64,000 bases of DNA from Streptomyces sp. NBC_01478 (GTDB lineage Bacteria > Actinomycetota > Actinomycetes > Streptomycetales > Streptomycetaceae), in contig NZ_CP109444.1 in the NCBI RefSeq assembly GCF_036227225.1, forward strand, positions 10,893,501 through 10,957,500, given 5' to 3'. Positions within the stretch are counted from its first letter, which is position 1. Every line of letters begins with the position of its first letter. The notes beneath the pieces were generated by a model. It was not told the origin of the DNA, did no database searches, and saw only the letters and a list, made by a program, of their open reading frames with translations. A program made the position numbers and the translations under genes. Shown here piece by piece: positions 9,316 through 18,547 of the stretch.

Positions 9316-9332
9316 CTGCGAATGGGTTGCAG
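9316..9332. promoter_or_regulatory. Candidate Nur box upstream of nickel permease
   Basis: CTGCGA-ATGGG-TTGCAG is an inverted repeat (5 of 6 positions pair) with the 5-bp spacer of the Streptomyces Nur consensus tTGCaa-N5-ttGCAA. It ends 15 bases before the permease ATG. Nur is the nickel-responsive Fur-family repressor, so the site fits the gene it precedes. Confidence 0.5.
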
Positions 9333-9347
9333 GTACGGGAGGATGGC

Positions 9348-10559
9348 ATGGGGTTGCACTCCGCAGCCGCGTACCCGGCAGAAAGACCCCACTCAATGAC
9401 GGCCGCCCCCGAGTCCGCTCCGCCCCTCCCCGTCACGGCCGCGACGTCGCGGCCCTCGGTCTGGTACCGCGTCCGTACGTCCATGACGCGGCAGGAGTGG
9501 ACCAGGGTCGGCGGCATGGCCGCCTTCGTCCTGGGGCTGCATGTGATCGGCTGGTTCACCCTCGTGTGGATCGTCGCGCCGGGGCACTACAGCGTCGGCG
9601 AGAAGTCCTTCGGCATCGGCATGGGTGTCACCGCGTACACGCTCGGCATGCGGCACGCGTTCGACGCGGACCACATCGCGGCGATCGACAACACGACCCG
9701 CAAGCTGATGAGCGAGGGGCAGCGACCGCTGTCGGTGGGCTTCTGGTTCTCGCTCGGCCACTCCAGCATCGTCTTCGGCCTGACCCTCCTGCTCTCCCTC
9801 GGCGTCAAGGCGGTGGCCGGCCCGGTCCGCGACGACAACTCCCAACTGCACGACGTCACCGGCCTGATCGGTACGACCGTCTCGGGCACGTTCCTCTACG
9901 TCATCGCCGGCATCAACCTCGTCATCATGGCCGGCATCTGGAAGGTGTTCCGGCAGATGCGCTCGGGCCACTACGACGAGGCCGCGCTGGAGGAGCAGCT
10001 CAACAACCGCGGCTTCATGAACCGCATCCTGGGCCGCTTCATGAAGTCGATCACCAAGTCCTGGCAGATGTACCCGCTGGGCCTGCTGTTCGGCCTCGGC
10101 TTCGACACGGCCACGGAGATCGCGCTGCTGGTGCTCGCCGGTTCGGGCGCCGCGTCGGGACTGCCCTGGTACGCGATCCTGTGCCTGCCGGTCCTGTTCG
10201 CCGCCGGTATGTCGCTGCTCGACACGATCGACGGCACGTTCATGAACTTCGCCTACGGCTGGGCCTTCTCCAAGCCGGTCCGCAAGGTCTACTACAACCT
10301 CACGATCACCGGTCTGTCCGTCGCCGTCGCCCTGATCATCGGCACGGTCGAACTCCTGGGCCTGTTCGCCGAGAAGCTCGACCTGCACGGCTTCTTCTGG
10401 GACTGGATCGCGGGCCTCGACCTCAACGTCATCGGCTTCCTCATCGTCGGCCTGTTCTTCGCGACCTGGGTCGTGGCCCTGCTGGTCTGGAAGTTCGGCC
10501 GTATCGAGGACAAGTGGACGGCGAACCTGGCCCAGCCGGCGCAGCAGCCCGCCGAATAG
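9348..10559 (+). CDS. HoxN/HupN/NixA-family nickel/cobalt permease
   Basis: The product is 403 aa with about eight membrane segments. The family signature HAFDADHIAAIDNTTR (HxxxDADH type) is near residue 103, with the further family elements GFWFSLGHSSIVF and LFGLGFDTATEIALL. These proteins are single-component importers of Ni2+ or Co2+ for enzymes such as urease, NiSOD or hydrogenase. ATG 9348 is chosen because GGGAGGA lies five bases upstream; ATG 9396 is an alternative with a poor site. A Nur-like palindrome lies just upstream. The gene ends six bases from the convergent gene at 10565. Confidence 0.88.
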   Translation: MGLHSAAAYPAERPHSMTAAPESAPPLPVTAATSRPSVWYRVRTSMTRQEWTRVGGMAAFVLGLHVIGWFTLVWIVAPGHYSVGEKSFGIGMGVTAYTLGMRHAFDADHIAAIDNTTRKLMSEGQRPLSVGFWFSLGHSSIVFGLTLLLSLGVKAVAGPVRDDNSQLHDVTGLIGTTVSGTFLYVIAGINLVIMAGIWKVFRQMRSGHYDEAALEEQLNNRGFMNRILGRFMKSITKSWQMYPLGLLFGLGFDTATEIALLVLAGSGAASGLPWYAILCLPVLFAAGMSLLDTIDGTFMNFAYGWAFSKPVRKVYYNLTITGLSVAVALIIGTVELLGLFAEKLDLHGFFWDWIAGLDLNVIGFLIVGLFFATWVVALLVWKFGRIEDKWTANLAQPAQQPAE

Positions 10560-10564
10560 GTCCG

Positions 10565-11524
10565 TCAGGCCCGCACCCCCACTTCCTTCCGCCACTTCAC
10601 GATCTGCTTCTCCGCATCTCCCGTGTACGACCACGGAGTTGTCGTCGCCCGGCGGCCCATCATGGCCAGCAGCTCCGTGGAGATGTCCTTCGTGCCCGCG
10701 TAACAGGCCGCGTGGGCAAGGTAGTTGAGGTCGCGGAGCTCGCCGGGCGGGAAGGGGCCGTCCTCGCGGGCGGCGATCCAGCGCTGCCAGGTGCGGCGTA
10801 CGTCGCTGACGGCGCCGTCGTGGGTCCAGTGCTGGCCCAGCCCCACCGCCGCCTGCCGGCCCTGCGCGGCGTCGAGGGCGTAGCGGTACTCCTCCACGCG
10901 CGCGTACTGCACCAGCACCGGCAGCGTGCAGCCGGGCGGTGCCACGCCCGCCGCGTCGCGGGCGAAGTCGTACATCAGGCCGTGGCTGCCGTGCCAGCGG
11001 GAGGAGTAGTAGTGCAGCACTTGGAGATGGCCCTCCACGCTGTACGGGTCGCGCCGGTGCAACTCGTCCCACCAGCGGGCGAGTTCCTGCCGCCGTACCC
11101 CCGACGGATAGAGGCGGGCCACGGAGATCAGGGAGATCCAGGGGGTGGGGTCGTCGGGGTACGCCTCCGAGGCCTGGAGGCAGGCCATGACGGCCGCGTC
11201 GATACGGTTCCGGTCGATCGGCACGCCCCGGCCCGCCGAGATGGCGAGATTGAAGGCCCGGGCCGTCTCCGTCGCCGCCCGCAGGGTGAGCGCGTCGCCG
11301 CTGTGGGGCTCGGCGGCCAGCCATGACTCGACGGTCGAACTGCTCGCGCAGGACTGCGCGAGCGTCCGGATCCGGTGGCCCCGGCCGAGCCAGTGCGCAC
11401 CGGTGTTCCGCAGCAGGTCCCGCAGACCCTGCCAGCGGCCGATGACGATGTCCTGGCGGGCCGAACTGAGGGGCGCGTCCCCGCAGTCGGGGTCGAAGTC
11501 GGGGGTGTAGCGGTCTCGCGCCAT
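10565..11524 (-). CDS. Conserved helical protein of unknown function
   Basis: The product is 319 aa. I do not recognise a named family. It has no signal peptide or membrane helix. The sequence is rich in Trp, Arg and Ala with regularly spaced helices (for example ARWWDELHRRDPYSVEGHLQ and LQASEAYPDDPTPWISL), which suggests a TPR-like solenoid. GAGGGG six bases before ATG supports the start. It lies ten bases downstream of the amino-acid permease stop, so the two are probably co-transcribed; a role linked to that transporter is possible but unproven. Confidence 0.7.
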   Translation of the reverse strand: MARDRYTPDFDPDCGDAPLSSARQDIVIGRWQGLRDLLRNTGAHWLGRGHRIRTLAQSCASSSTVESWLAAEPHSGDALTLRAATETARAFNLAISAGRGVPIDRNRIDAAVMACLQASEAYPDDPTPWISLISVARLYPSGVRRQELARWWDELHRRDPYSVEGHLQVLHYYSSRWHGSHGLMYDFARDAAGVAPPGCTLPVLVQYARVEEYRYALDAAQGRQAAVGLGQHWTHDGAVSDVRRTWQRWIAAREDGPFPPGELRDLNYLAHAACYAGTKDISTELLAMMGRRATTTPWSYTGDAEKQIVKWRKEVGVRA

Positions 11525-11534
11525 CAAGTGCCCC

Positions 11535-13007
11535 TCAGAAGTCGGTCGGGAGACCCTGATGGACCCGCGACTGTTCGGGCACGAAGTCGTCCGGGACGTA
11601 GTCCGTCTCGACGGTGTGCGTGGCGTCGAGGCGCGCGGGCCGGTAGTACTCGCTGCCCTGCCTCCAGTACCAGAGCATCGGGATCAGGCCCACGGCCAGT
11701 CCGCCGATGCCGATGGCGATCGCGGTGTCGCTCAGGCTGCCCAGCGACTCGACGAAGATCCAGAACATGAACAGGGCGCCGAACAGCGGCCACAGCCCGC
11801 CGAAGAAGAAGTTCGCCGCGGACCTGAACAGCATCCTGCGGTACGCGACGACCACCGCGAGGCCCGCGAGACCGTAGTACACGGCGATCTGCAGACCGAT
11901 CGCCGAGATCGCGTCGGAGAGGATCTCGCCCACCGAACCGAGCGCGTTGGAGGCGATGAACATCACCAGCGCCACCCCGCCGACCACGGTGATGGCGACC
12001 CACGGGGTGTTCCAGGTGCGGTGGACCTTGCCCAGGGCGGCCGGCATCGTACGGTCGCGGCCCATCGCGAACAGGGAACGCGTGACCTGGATGAGGGTTG
12101 TCTCCAACGTGGCGATGGTCGACAGCATCACCGACACGATCAGCAGTTTGCCGCCCCAGCCCGGCCACAGCTCGTCGCCGAGCACCGCCAGTACGTTGGC
12201 GTCGTTGTTCTCGATCTGCCGCGAGGTCAGGATGATGTTCACCGCGATGGTGAACACCTCGAAGAGCAGGAAGACGATGCCGACGCCGATCAGGCCCGCG
12301 AGTCCGGTCGTACGACGGCTGTTGCGGGTCTCCTCGCTGAGGTTGCTGGTGACGTCCCAGCCCCAGTAGTAGAACGCGGCGATGAGGGCGCCGGACGCGA
12401 AGCCGGACACCCCGTCGAAGTGGCTGAAGCCCAGCCAGGACCAGTCGAAGGCGCGGGCGTTGTCGGTGTGGACGATCGCGAACACCGCGAACAGTGCCAG
12501 GATCCCCAACTCGACGCCGGACATGAGGAGTTGTGCCCGGACCGTGAGCCGGGCCCCGCCCAGCACCACGAGCAGCATGATCACGAACCACGCGGCGCCG
12601 ACCACCGTCGACAACGCCGTGTTGTCCGCGAGGCCCTGATCGAACAGGGACAGCGTCATCGAACCGGCGGGCAGTGACCCGGCGACCATGAAGATGGTCG
12701 CGGAGACCACCAGGGCCCAGCCGCTGATGAAGCCCAGAAAGGGATGCAGCGTGCGCCCCACCCAGGAGTAACTCGCCCCCGCGTTCACGTCGATACGGCC
12801 GAGATAGCTGAACGCCAGCGCGATGCCCAGCATCGGTATCGCGCAGTAGAGGAGGGCCGCCGGACTGGCCAGCCCCACCGCGCCGACCAGGACCGCGGTG
12901 GTCGCGGCCAGCGAGTACGCCGGGGCGCTGCCCGCCACGGCCATCACCACGGTGTCGAACGTACCGAGGGCGTTGGCCTGCAGCCCTCTGCCCCTGTTGT
13001 TGCTCAT
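11535..13007 (-). CDS. APC-superfamily amino acid permease
   Basis: The product is 490 aa with about twelve hydrophobic segments. The family pattern is clear: an N-terminal unwound helix region (VVMAVAGSAPAYSL), GASYSWVGRTLHPFLGFISGW near residue 80, and a central YYWGWDVTSNLSEETRN motif. It is a proton-coupled amino acid or amine importer or exchanger; the substrate cannot be told. The start at ATG 13007 trims a longer frame that lacks a ribosome site. It is first in a two-gene operon with the helical protein at 10565. A good promoter and a palindromic operator lie upstream. Confidence 0.85.
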   Translation of the reverse strand: MSNNRGRGLQANALGTFDTVVMAVAGSAPAYSLAATTAVLVGAVGLASPAALLYCAIPMLGIALAFSYLGRIDVNAGASYSWVGRTLHPFLGFISGWALVVSATIFMVAGSLPAGSMTLSLFDQGLADNTALSTVVGAAWFVIMLLVVLGGARLTVRAQLLMSGVELGILALFAVFAIVHTDNARAFDWSWLGFSHFDGVSGFASGALIAAFYYWGWDVTSNLSEETRNSRRTTGLAGLIGVGIVFLLFEVFTIAVNIILTSRQIENNDANVLAVLGDELWPGWGGKLLIVSVMLSTIATLETTLIQVTRSLFAMGRDRTMPAALGKVHRTWNTPWVAITVVGGVALVMFIASNALGSVGEILSDAISAIGLQIAVYYGLAGLAVVVAYRRMLFRSAANFFFGGLWPLFGALFMFWIFVESLGSLSDTAIAIGIGGLAVGLIPMLWYWRQGSEYYRPARLDATHTVETDYVPDDFVPEQSRVHQGLPTDF

Positions 13008-13153
13008 GGATGCGCTGCTTTCCGTCTTGCACGACGTGCGGAGTTGAGCGGACCGGCCCCGGACCCGGAGAGGGGTGGCCTCGGGTCGAGTGGCCGGTCG
13101 GAACAACAAATAGGGAATGGTGGATACCGCTTAACCGCTGCGTCGGCGGACGG

Positions 13154-13174
13154 TCACACCGTGTGTGGGTGTGA
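13154..13174. promoter_or_regulatory. Perfect palindromic operator at the permease promoter
   Basis: The arms TCACACC (13154-13160) and GGTGTGA (13168-13174) are a perfect 7-bp inverted repeat around the spacer GTGTGTG. The site abuts the predicted -10 element, so it would cover the transcription start of the amino-acid permease operon. The repressor is not encoded next to it. Confidence 0.5.
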
Positions 13175-13201
13175 TGATAGCCGTACCTCTTGACCTTTCA
13201 A
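13174..13201 (-). promoter_or_regulatory. Predicted housekeeping promoter for the amino acid permease operon
   Basis: On the minus strand, TTGAAA (-35, 13196-13201) and TATCAT (-10, 13174-13179) are separated by 16 bases. This is unusually close to the HrdB consensus for this genome. The leader to the permease ATG would be about 160 bases. Confidence 0.5.
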
Positions 13202-13232
13202 GATTGACCAGCGAGTAATCTCCTGTGAACGG

Positions 13233-14636
13233 TCAGTCGCCGAGTCGGTCGATCTGCCGCAGTTTGTTCGTCGCGTCGAGGGCGGCGACCTTGTAAGACT
13301 CGGCCAGCGTCGGGTAGTTGAAGACCGCGTCCACGAGATAGTCGACCGTTCCGCCGCAGCCCATCACCGACTGGCCGATGTGAATGAGTTCCGTCGCGCC
13401 GGTACCGAAACAGTGCACGCCGAGCAGGGTGCGGTCGGTGGGGGAGACCAGCAGCTTCAGCATGCCGTGCGAGTCGCCGATGATCTGGCCGCGCGCGAGT
13501 TCGCGGTACCGGGAGATACCGACCTCGAACGGCACGCACTCCTCGGTGAGTTGGTCCTCGGTCTTCCCGATGAAACTGATCTCCGGGATGGTGTAGATCC
13601 CGATCGGCTGCCGGTCGTCGATCCGGTGCACCGGCTCACCGCAGGCGTGGTACGCGGCCGTACGGCCCTGCTCCATCGAGGTCGCCGCGAGCGCCGGGAA
13701 GCCGATGACGTCGCCGACGGCGTAGATGTGCGGCACCGCGGTGCGGAAGTTCTCGTCGACGTCGATCCGGCCGCGCCGGTCGGCGGACAACCCGGCCTTG
13801 TCCAGGTCGAGTTCGTCGGTGAGGCCCTGCCGGCCGGCGGAGTACATCACGGCGTCGGCCGGGATCTTCTTGCCGCTCTCCAGGATCGTCAGCGTGCCGT
13901 TGGTGTGCCGCTCGACGGCGGCCACGGTCTCCCCGAAGCGGAAGGTGACGGCGAGGTCCCGCAGGTGGTACTTGAGCGACTCGATGACCTCCAGGTCACA
14001 GAAGTCGAGCATGCCGGCGCGCTTCTCCACCACGGTGATCTTGCTGCCGAGCGCGGCGAACATGGAGGCGTACTCCATGCCGATGACACCCGCGCCCACG
14101 ATGACCATGGACCGGGGGACCTTGGGCAGGTCCAGGACGTTGTCCGAGTCCATGATGGTCCGCCCGTCGAACTCGACGGTGTCCGGCCGTGCGGGACGCG
14201 TACCGGTGGCGATGATGATGTTCTCCGCCGTCAACAGCCGTTCGTGGCCGGTGATTTCGGTCAGTGCGACGGTGTGCGGGTCGATGAAGCGGCCCGTGCC
14301 GGCGAACAGGGAGACCTGGTTGCGGGACAGTTGGTTGCGGATGACGTCCACTTCACGGCTGACCACGTGCTGGGTGCGCGCGGTGAGGTCGCCGACGGTG
14401 ATGTCGTCCTTCAGGCGGTAGCTCTGCCCGTACAGATCGCGCTGGGTGAGGCCGGTGAGATACAGCACCGCCTCGCGCAGGGTCTTGGAGGGGATGGTCC
14501 CGGTGTGGATGGAAACACCGCCGACCATGTCGGGGCGGTCGACGACGGCGACCCGGCGGCCGAGCTTGGCCGCGGCGATGGCGGCCTTCTGGCCACCCGG
14601 TCCTGAACCGATGACAAGCATGTCGAAGTCGGGCAC
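13233..14636 (-). CDS. sthA: Soluble pyridine nucleotide transhydrogenase
   Basis: The product is 467 aa. It is a flavoprotein of the disulfide-reductase fold: FAD-binding [19 protein letters not shown] at the N terminus, a central NAD(P) Rossmann motif ([20 protein letters not shown], near 175), [18 protein letters not shown] and a C-terminal dimerisation domain. The usual CxxxxC redox pair is replaced ([12 protein letters not shown]), as is known for SthA, which separates it from lipoamide dehydrogenase. It equilibrates NADPH and NADH in the cytoplasm. The start has a poorly defined ribosome site. The gene is followed by a small conserved protein upstream on the same strand. Confidence 0.9.
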   Translation of the reverse strand: MPDFDMLVIGSGPGGQKAAIAAAKLGRRVAVVDRPDMVGGVSIHTGTIPSKTLREAVLYLTGLTQRDLYGQSYRLKDDITVGDLTARTQHVVSREVDVIRNQLSRNQVSLFAGTGRFIDPHTVALTEITGHERLLTAENIIIATGTRPARPDTVEFDGRTIMDSDNVLDLPKVPRSMVIVGAGVIGMEYASMFAALGSKITVVEKRAGMLDFCDLEVIESLKYHLRDLAVTFRFGETVAAVERHTNGTLTILESGKKIPADAVMYSAGRQGLTDELDLDKAGLSADRRGRIDVDENFRTAVPHIYAVGDVIGFPALAATSMEQGRTAAYHACGEPVHRIDDRQPIGIYTIPEISFIGKTEDQLTEECVPFEVGISRYRELARGQIIGDSHGMLKLLVSPTDRTLLGVHCFGTGATELIHIGQSVMGCGGTVDYLVDAVFNYPTLAESYKVAALDATNKLRQIDRLGD

Positions 14637-14705
14637 CTCCGGAGTCTGTCAGCCGGAGCGCCTTCTCCGAAAGGGCGAACCGGTAACCGGCTGCCCACAA
14701 GACGG

Positions 14706-14894
14706 CTAGGGGAGCAGTTTGTCCAACGCTGCCACGCCTTCCGCCTCGATCTTCCGCCGGGCCCACTCCAGATTCGCCGGGGTGACATCCCGGCCCGCCG
14801 CCAGGACCACGTCCTCCGGAGCCACCTCGGTACCGGTGCGGGCGTGGAGCAGGGCGTCGGGTGTGGCGCGGTCGTCGGGTTGTGCTGTCGACAT
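14706..14894 (-). CDS. Small conserved protein upstream of sthA
   Basis: The product is 62 aa and ends in AARRKIEAEG-like helical sequence with LDKLLP at the C terminus. GGGAGGAAG five bases before the ATG is an excellent ribosome site, and codon use is typical. No membrane helix or known domain is visible. It lies 69 bases upstream of sthA on the same strand, so it is likely co-transcribed. Its function is unknown. Confidence 0.7.
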   Translation of the reverse strand: MSTAQPDDRATPDALLHARTGTEVAPEDVVLAAGRDVTPANLEWARRKIEAEGVAALDKLLP

Positions 14895-15048
14895 GGTGCT
14901 TCCTCCCTGAGACCGGGCACGTGCCGTGGGTCCCACTCCCACGATTCCCCGCCCGTCACCAGTGTGCATCCGGAAGAGTGGCCGATGGAGAACCTGAACC
15001 TAAGCTGGGAACCGGCCCGCGCGGGCCCGAACCAGGGAGGCTGCCGCG

Positions 15049-16884
15049 ATGGTCGAGACCCCGCCCCACCAGGATGCCCCCACCGGCCCCGGATATCTGC
15101 CCATCGCCGAGCACGGACTGATCGGCGATCTGCGGAGCGTGGCCCTGGTGGGAACCAACGGCACGATCGACTGGTACTGCTGCCCGTCCTTCGACGCCCC
15201 CAGCGTCTTCGCCGCGATCCTGGACGCGGAGCGCGGCGGCTCCTTCGAGCTCGCCGCCGCCGTGCCCGCCCGTACCAAGCAGTTCTACTTCCCCGACACC
15301 AACGTCCTGATCACCCGGTTCTTCACCGAGGAGGGCGTCGGCGAGGTCCAGGACTTCATGCCGGTGACCAGCGAGACGGACGAGTCCACCCGGCACCGCC
15401 TGATCCGCCGTGTGCTGTGCGTGCGCGGCACCGTCCCGTTCCGCACCCGCGTCGCCCCCCGGTTCGACTACGGCGCCAGTCCGCACACCGCGCGGATGGT
15501 CGGCGACGTGGCCCTCTTCGAGTCCGCCGACAAGTCCCTCGCGCTGACCGCCACCGTCCCCCTGGAGTGCGACGGCACCGACGTGTGGGCCGACTTCAAG
15601 CTCGAAGAGGGCGAGTCCGAGGTGTTCGCCCTCGACCAGGTCGACGGCGAGGTCGCCTCCCGCCCCTGCGCACGCCAGGAGGCCGAGGACGAGTTCGCCT
15701 CGACGGTCGCCTACTGGCGGCGCTGGCTCTCCCAGTCCCTCTACCGGGGCCGCTGGCGCGAGATGGTCCACCGCTCCGCCCTCACCCTCAAACTGCTGAC
15801 CTACGCCCCCACCGGCGCGATCGTCGCCGCCCCCACCACCAGCCTCCCCGAACAGCTCGGCGGCGAGCGCAACTGGGACTACCGCTACGTCTGGATCCGC
15901 GACGCCGCCTTCTGCGTCTACGCCCTGCTCCGCCTCGGCTTCACCGGCGAGGCGAAGGCGTTCATGCAGTTCGTCACCCGCTACATCAGCCCCGGCGACG
16001 GCAACCCCTCCGGCCCGCTCCAGATCATGTACGGCATCGACGGCCGCACCGAACTGACCGAACACGAACTCCCGCACCTCGAAGGCCACCAGAAATCCGC
16101 CCCGGTCCGCGTCGGCAACGCCGCCTCCGACCAGCTCCAACTCGACATCTACGGCGCCCTGATCGACTCCATCTACCTCTACGACAAGTGGGCCGAGCCC
16201 ATCTCCAGCGCCCAGTGGGACGACGTGTGCGCCCTGGTCGACTGGGTCTGCGAGAACTGGGACCAGCCCGACGAGGGCGTCTGGGAGACCCGCGGCGGCC
16301 GCAAGAACTTCCTCTACTCGCGGCTGATGTGCTGGGTCGCGATCGAGCGCGCGATCCGCCTCGCCAACCGACGCGGGCTGCCCGCCGATCTGCCGCACTG
16401 GCTCCAGTGCCGCGACACCATCTACCGCCGCATCATGGACCGCGGCTGGTCGGCCAAACGCAAGGCCTTCGTCCAGTACGAGGGCAGCGACGTGCTCGAC
16501 GCCGCACTGCTGATGATGCCGCTGGCGAAGTTCATCGCGCCCACCGACCCCAAGTGGCTGTCCACCCTGGACGCGTTGACCGAGGAACTGGTCTCCGACT
16601 CGCTCGTCTACCGCTACAACCCGCAGGCCAGCCCCGACGGACTGCGCGGCGACGAGGGCACGTTCTCGATCTGCTCCTTCTGGTACGTCGAGGCCATGGT
16701 CCGCGCCGGCCGCGTCGACGAGGCCCGCCTCGCCTTCGAGAAGATGCTCACCTACGCCAACCATCTCGGCCTGTACGCCGAGGAGATCGGCCGCACCGGC
16801 GAGCAACAGGGCAACTTCCCCCAGGCGTTCACCCATCTTGCCCTGATCAGCGCCGCGTTCAACCTGGACAAGGCGCTCGGCTGA
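15049..16884 (+). CDS. Glycoside hydrolase family 15 (glucoamylase/trehalase-type)
   Basis: The product is 611 aa with no signal peptide, so it is cytoplasmic. The N-terminal beta-sandwich begins IAEHGLIGDLRSVALVGTNG with DWYCCPSFDAPSVFA. The (alpha/alpha)6 barrel carries the GH15 landmarks GGERNWDYRYVWIRDAAF near residue 270 and EEIGRTGEQQGNFPQAFTH near 590, the usual region of the second catalytic acid. Actinobacterial enzymes of this size act on alpha-glucans or trehalose. The ribosome site GGGAGG lies about nine bases before ATG 15049. It is transcribed alone. Confidence 0.88.
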   Translation: MVETPPHQDAPTGPGYLPIAEHGLIGDLRSVALVGTNGTIDWYCCPSFDAPSVFAAILDAERGGSFELAAAVPARTKQFYFPDTNVLITRFFTEEGVGEVQDFMPVTSETDESTRHRLIRRVLCVRGTVPFRTRVAPRFDYGASPHTARMVGDVALFESADKSLALTATVPLECDGTDVWADFKLEEGESEVFALDQVDGEVASRPCARQEAEDEFASTVAYWRRWLSQSLYRGRWREMVHRSALTLKLLTYAPTGAIVAAPTTSLPEQLGGERNWDYRYVWIRDAAFCVYALLRLGFTGEAKAFMQFVTRYISPGDGNPSGPLQIMYGIDGRTELTEHELPHLEGHQKSAPVRVGNAASDQLQLDIYGALIDSIYLYDKWAEPISSAQWDDVCALVDWVCENWDQPDEGVWETRGGRKNFLYSRLMCWVAIERAIRLANRRGLPADLPHWLQCRDTIYRRIMDRGWSAKRKAFVQYEGSDVLDAALLMMPLAKFIAPTDPKWLSTLDALTEELVSDSLVYRYNPQASPDGLRGDEGTFSICSFWYVEAMVRAGRVDEARLAFEKMLTYANHLGLYAEEIGRTGEQQGNFPQAFTHLALISAAFNLDKALG

Positions 16885-17010
16885 TCGCGTCCGTATCGCG
16901 CAACAAGTGTCACTGAGGTGTCACAGCCCTCCGTGACGCCACAACTACCGTGGCATGTCTCGTGTCGAACCCGGTGACCGCAACACATTTGATCCACGGG
17001 GGAACACATC

Positions 17011-18498
17011 ATGACGAACGTGTCACGCAAGAAGGTCTCCGCCGCCGTCGCGTCCGCGACCTTCCTGCTCCTGGCAGGCGCCGGCATCGTCGCCGCACCG
17101 GCCAGCTACGCGGGCGTCCCCGGCGGCACCAGCGCCGTCGACCGCAACAGCGACTTCAACGGGGACGGCTACGACGACGTCCTGATCGGCGCCCCGGCGG
17201 GCACCGTCGACGGCAAGAAGGGCGCCGGTTACGTAACCGTCCAGTACGGCGCCCCGAACGGCATCGCCACCAACAACACCGTCCCCAAGGGCCACACGGC
17301 CGTCATCAGCCAGTCCACGCCCGGCGTCCCCGGCACCTCGGAGACCTACGACTCCTTCGGCCAGGCGGTCGCCACCGGCGACCTGGACGGCGACGGCTAC
17401 GACGACGCGATCATCGGCGCCCCCGGGGAGGACGAGGGCAGCCTCGAGAACGCCGGCCGCGTCACCGTGCTCTACGGCTCCAAGGCAGGCCTGGGCGCCG
17501 AGGCGAACGGCTCCTTCACCTCCACCAAGCCCGCCGCGGGCGCCCGCTTCGGGCAGTCCGTGGCGGCGGCCCGCTTCACCGGCGCCACCGACGCCGACGA
17601 GATGGCCGTCCTCGACGACAACGGCGCCCAGATCTTCGCCTACCACACCGACATCCTGCACCTGATGGGCACCCTGAACACGACCACCCAGCCCGGCGGC
17701 CACCGCATCCAGCCCGCCTACCTCACCACCGGCGACTACGACAGCAACGGCTTCGCCGACCTCGTCGTCTCCGGCTACAGCCCCGACGACGACTACCAGC
17801 AGGGCTGGTCGGCCCTCTATGCGGGCGGCGAGACCTCGCTGACATACCGTCAGGACCTGAACGGCGGCCTCGGCACCGCGTCGGGCGATATCAACGGCGA
17901 CGGCTACGACGACCTCGTCCTCGGCCAGCTCAGCAGCGCCGACGACCAGGCGGAGGGCGACGCCGGCGGCAAGATCGGTGTCTACTACGGCGGTTCGGAG
18001 GGTCCCGCCGACCTCGCCGACTGGTGGTCCCAGAACTCCCCGGGCGTGCCCGGCACTTCGGAGCACGGCGACGGCTGGGGCAACGACCTGTCCGTCGGCG
18101 ACGTGAACGGCGACGGATACGCGGACGTGGCCGTCGGCGCGCCCGGCGAGGACATCGGCACCGTCCAGGACGCGGGCGCCGTCTGGCTGCTGCGCGGCTC
18201 GCGCGAGGGCGTGACCGCGACCGGCGCCCAGTCCTTCGACCAGAACACCGCGAACATCCCCGGCACCGCCGAGGCCGACGACTACTGGGGCACCCAGGTC
18301 CGGCTCGCGGACACGGACGCGGACGGCCGCTCCGAACTGGTCGCCTCCGCACCGGGCGAGAACTCCGGTGACGGCTATGCGTGGCTGCTGCCTGCGGGTC
18401 CCAACGGTCTGCTCGCCGAAGGCTCCTCGCTGTACGGCGCGGCGGACCTCGGCGGCGCGGCGAAGGGGGCGAACTTCGGGGCGGCGATCGACGAGTAA
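17011..18498 (+). CDS. Secreted FG-GAP repeat (integrin-alpha-like) protein
   Basis: The product is 495 aa with an N-terminal signal peptide (KKVSAAVASATFLLLAGAG; cleavage after about residue 33). The mature part consists of FG-GAP/VCBS blades with calcium-binding DxNxDGxxD motifs, such as DFNGDGYDD, DLDGDGYDD, DINGDGYDD and DVNGDGYADV, alternating with phrases like GAPGEDEG. It is probably an extracellular seven-bladed propeller. Streptomyces secrete several such proteins with no known substrate. The ATG follows GGGGGAAC. A strong hairpin ends the transcript at 18511-18545. Confidence 0.88.
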   Translation: MTNVSRKKVSAAVASATFLLLAGAGIVAAPASYAGVPGGTSAVDRNSDFNGDGYDDVLIGAPAGTVDGKKGAGYVTVQYGAPNGIATNNTVPKGHTAVISQSTPGVPGTSETYDSFGQAVATGDLDGDGYDDAIIGAPGEDEGSLENAGRVTVLYGSKAGLGAEANGSFTSTKPAAGARFGQSVAAARFTGATDADEMAVLDDNGAQIFAYHTDILHLMGTLNTTTQPGGHRIQPAYLTTGDYDSNGFADLVVSGYSPDDDYQQGWSALYAGGETSLTYRQDLNGGLGTASGDINGDGYDDLVLGQLSSADDQAEGDAGGKIGVYYGGSEGPADLADWWSQNSPGVPGTSEHGDGWGNDLSVGDVNGDGYADVAVGAPGEDIGTVQDAGAVWLLRGSREGVTATGAQSFDQNTANIPGTAEADDYWGTQVRLADTDADGRSELVASAPGENSGDGYAWLLPAGPNGLLAEGSSLYGAADLGGAAKGANFGAAIDE

Positions 18499-18510
18499 GG
18501 GGGCGAAGTG

Positions 18511-18545
18511 CCGGGCCCGGGGCGGATGTTCACCCCCGGGCCCGG
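18511..18545. terminator. Bidirectional hairpin terminator
   Basis: CCGGGCCCGGGG (18511-18522) pairs perfectly with CCCCGGGCCCGG (18534-18545) across an 11-base loop. It lies between the convergent FG-GAP gene and the SpoIIE phosphatase gene and can serve both. Confidence 0.75.
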
Positions 18546-18547
18546 AC

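Noticed and set aside
8516..11326. A 936-codon open frame on the plus strand
   Set aside because: It runs out of frame through efeB and the nickel permease and antisense to the next gene. It is a by-product of high GC with few stops and has no domain content.
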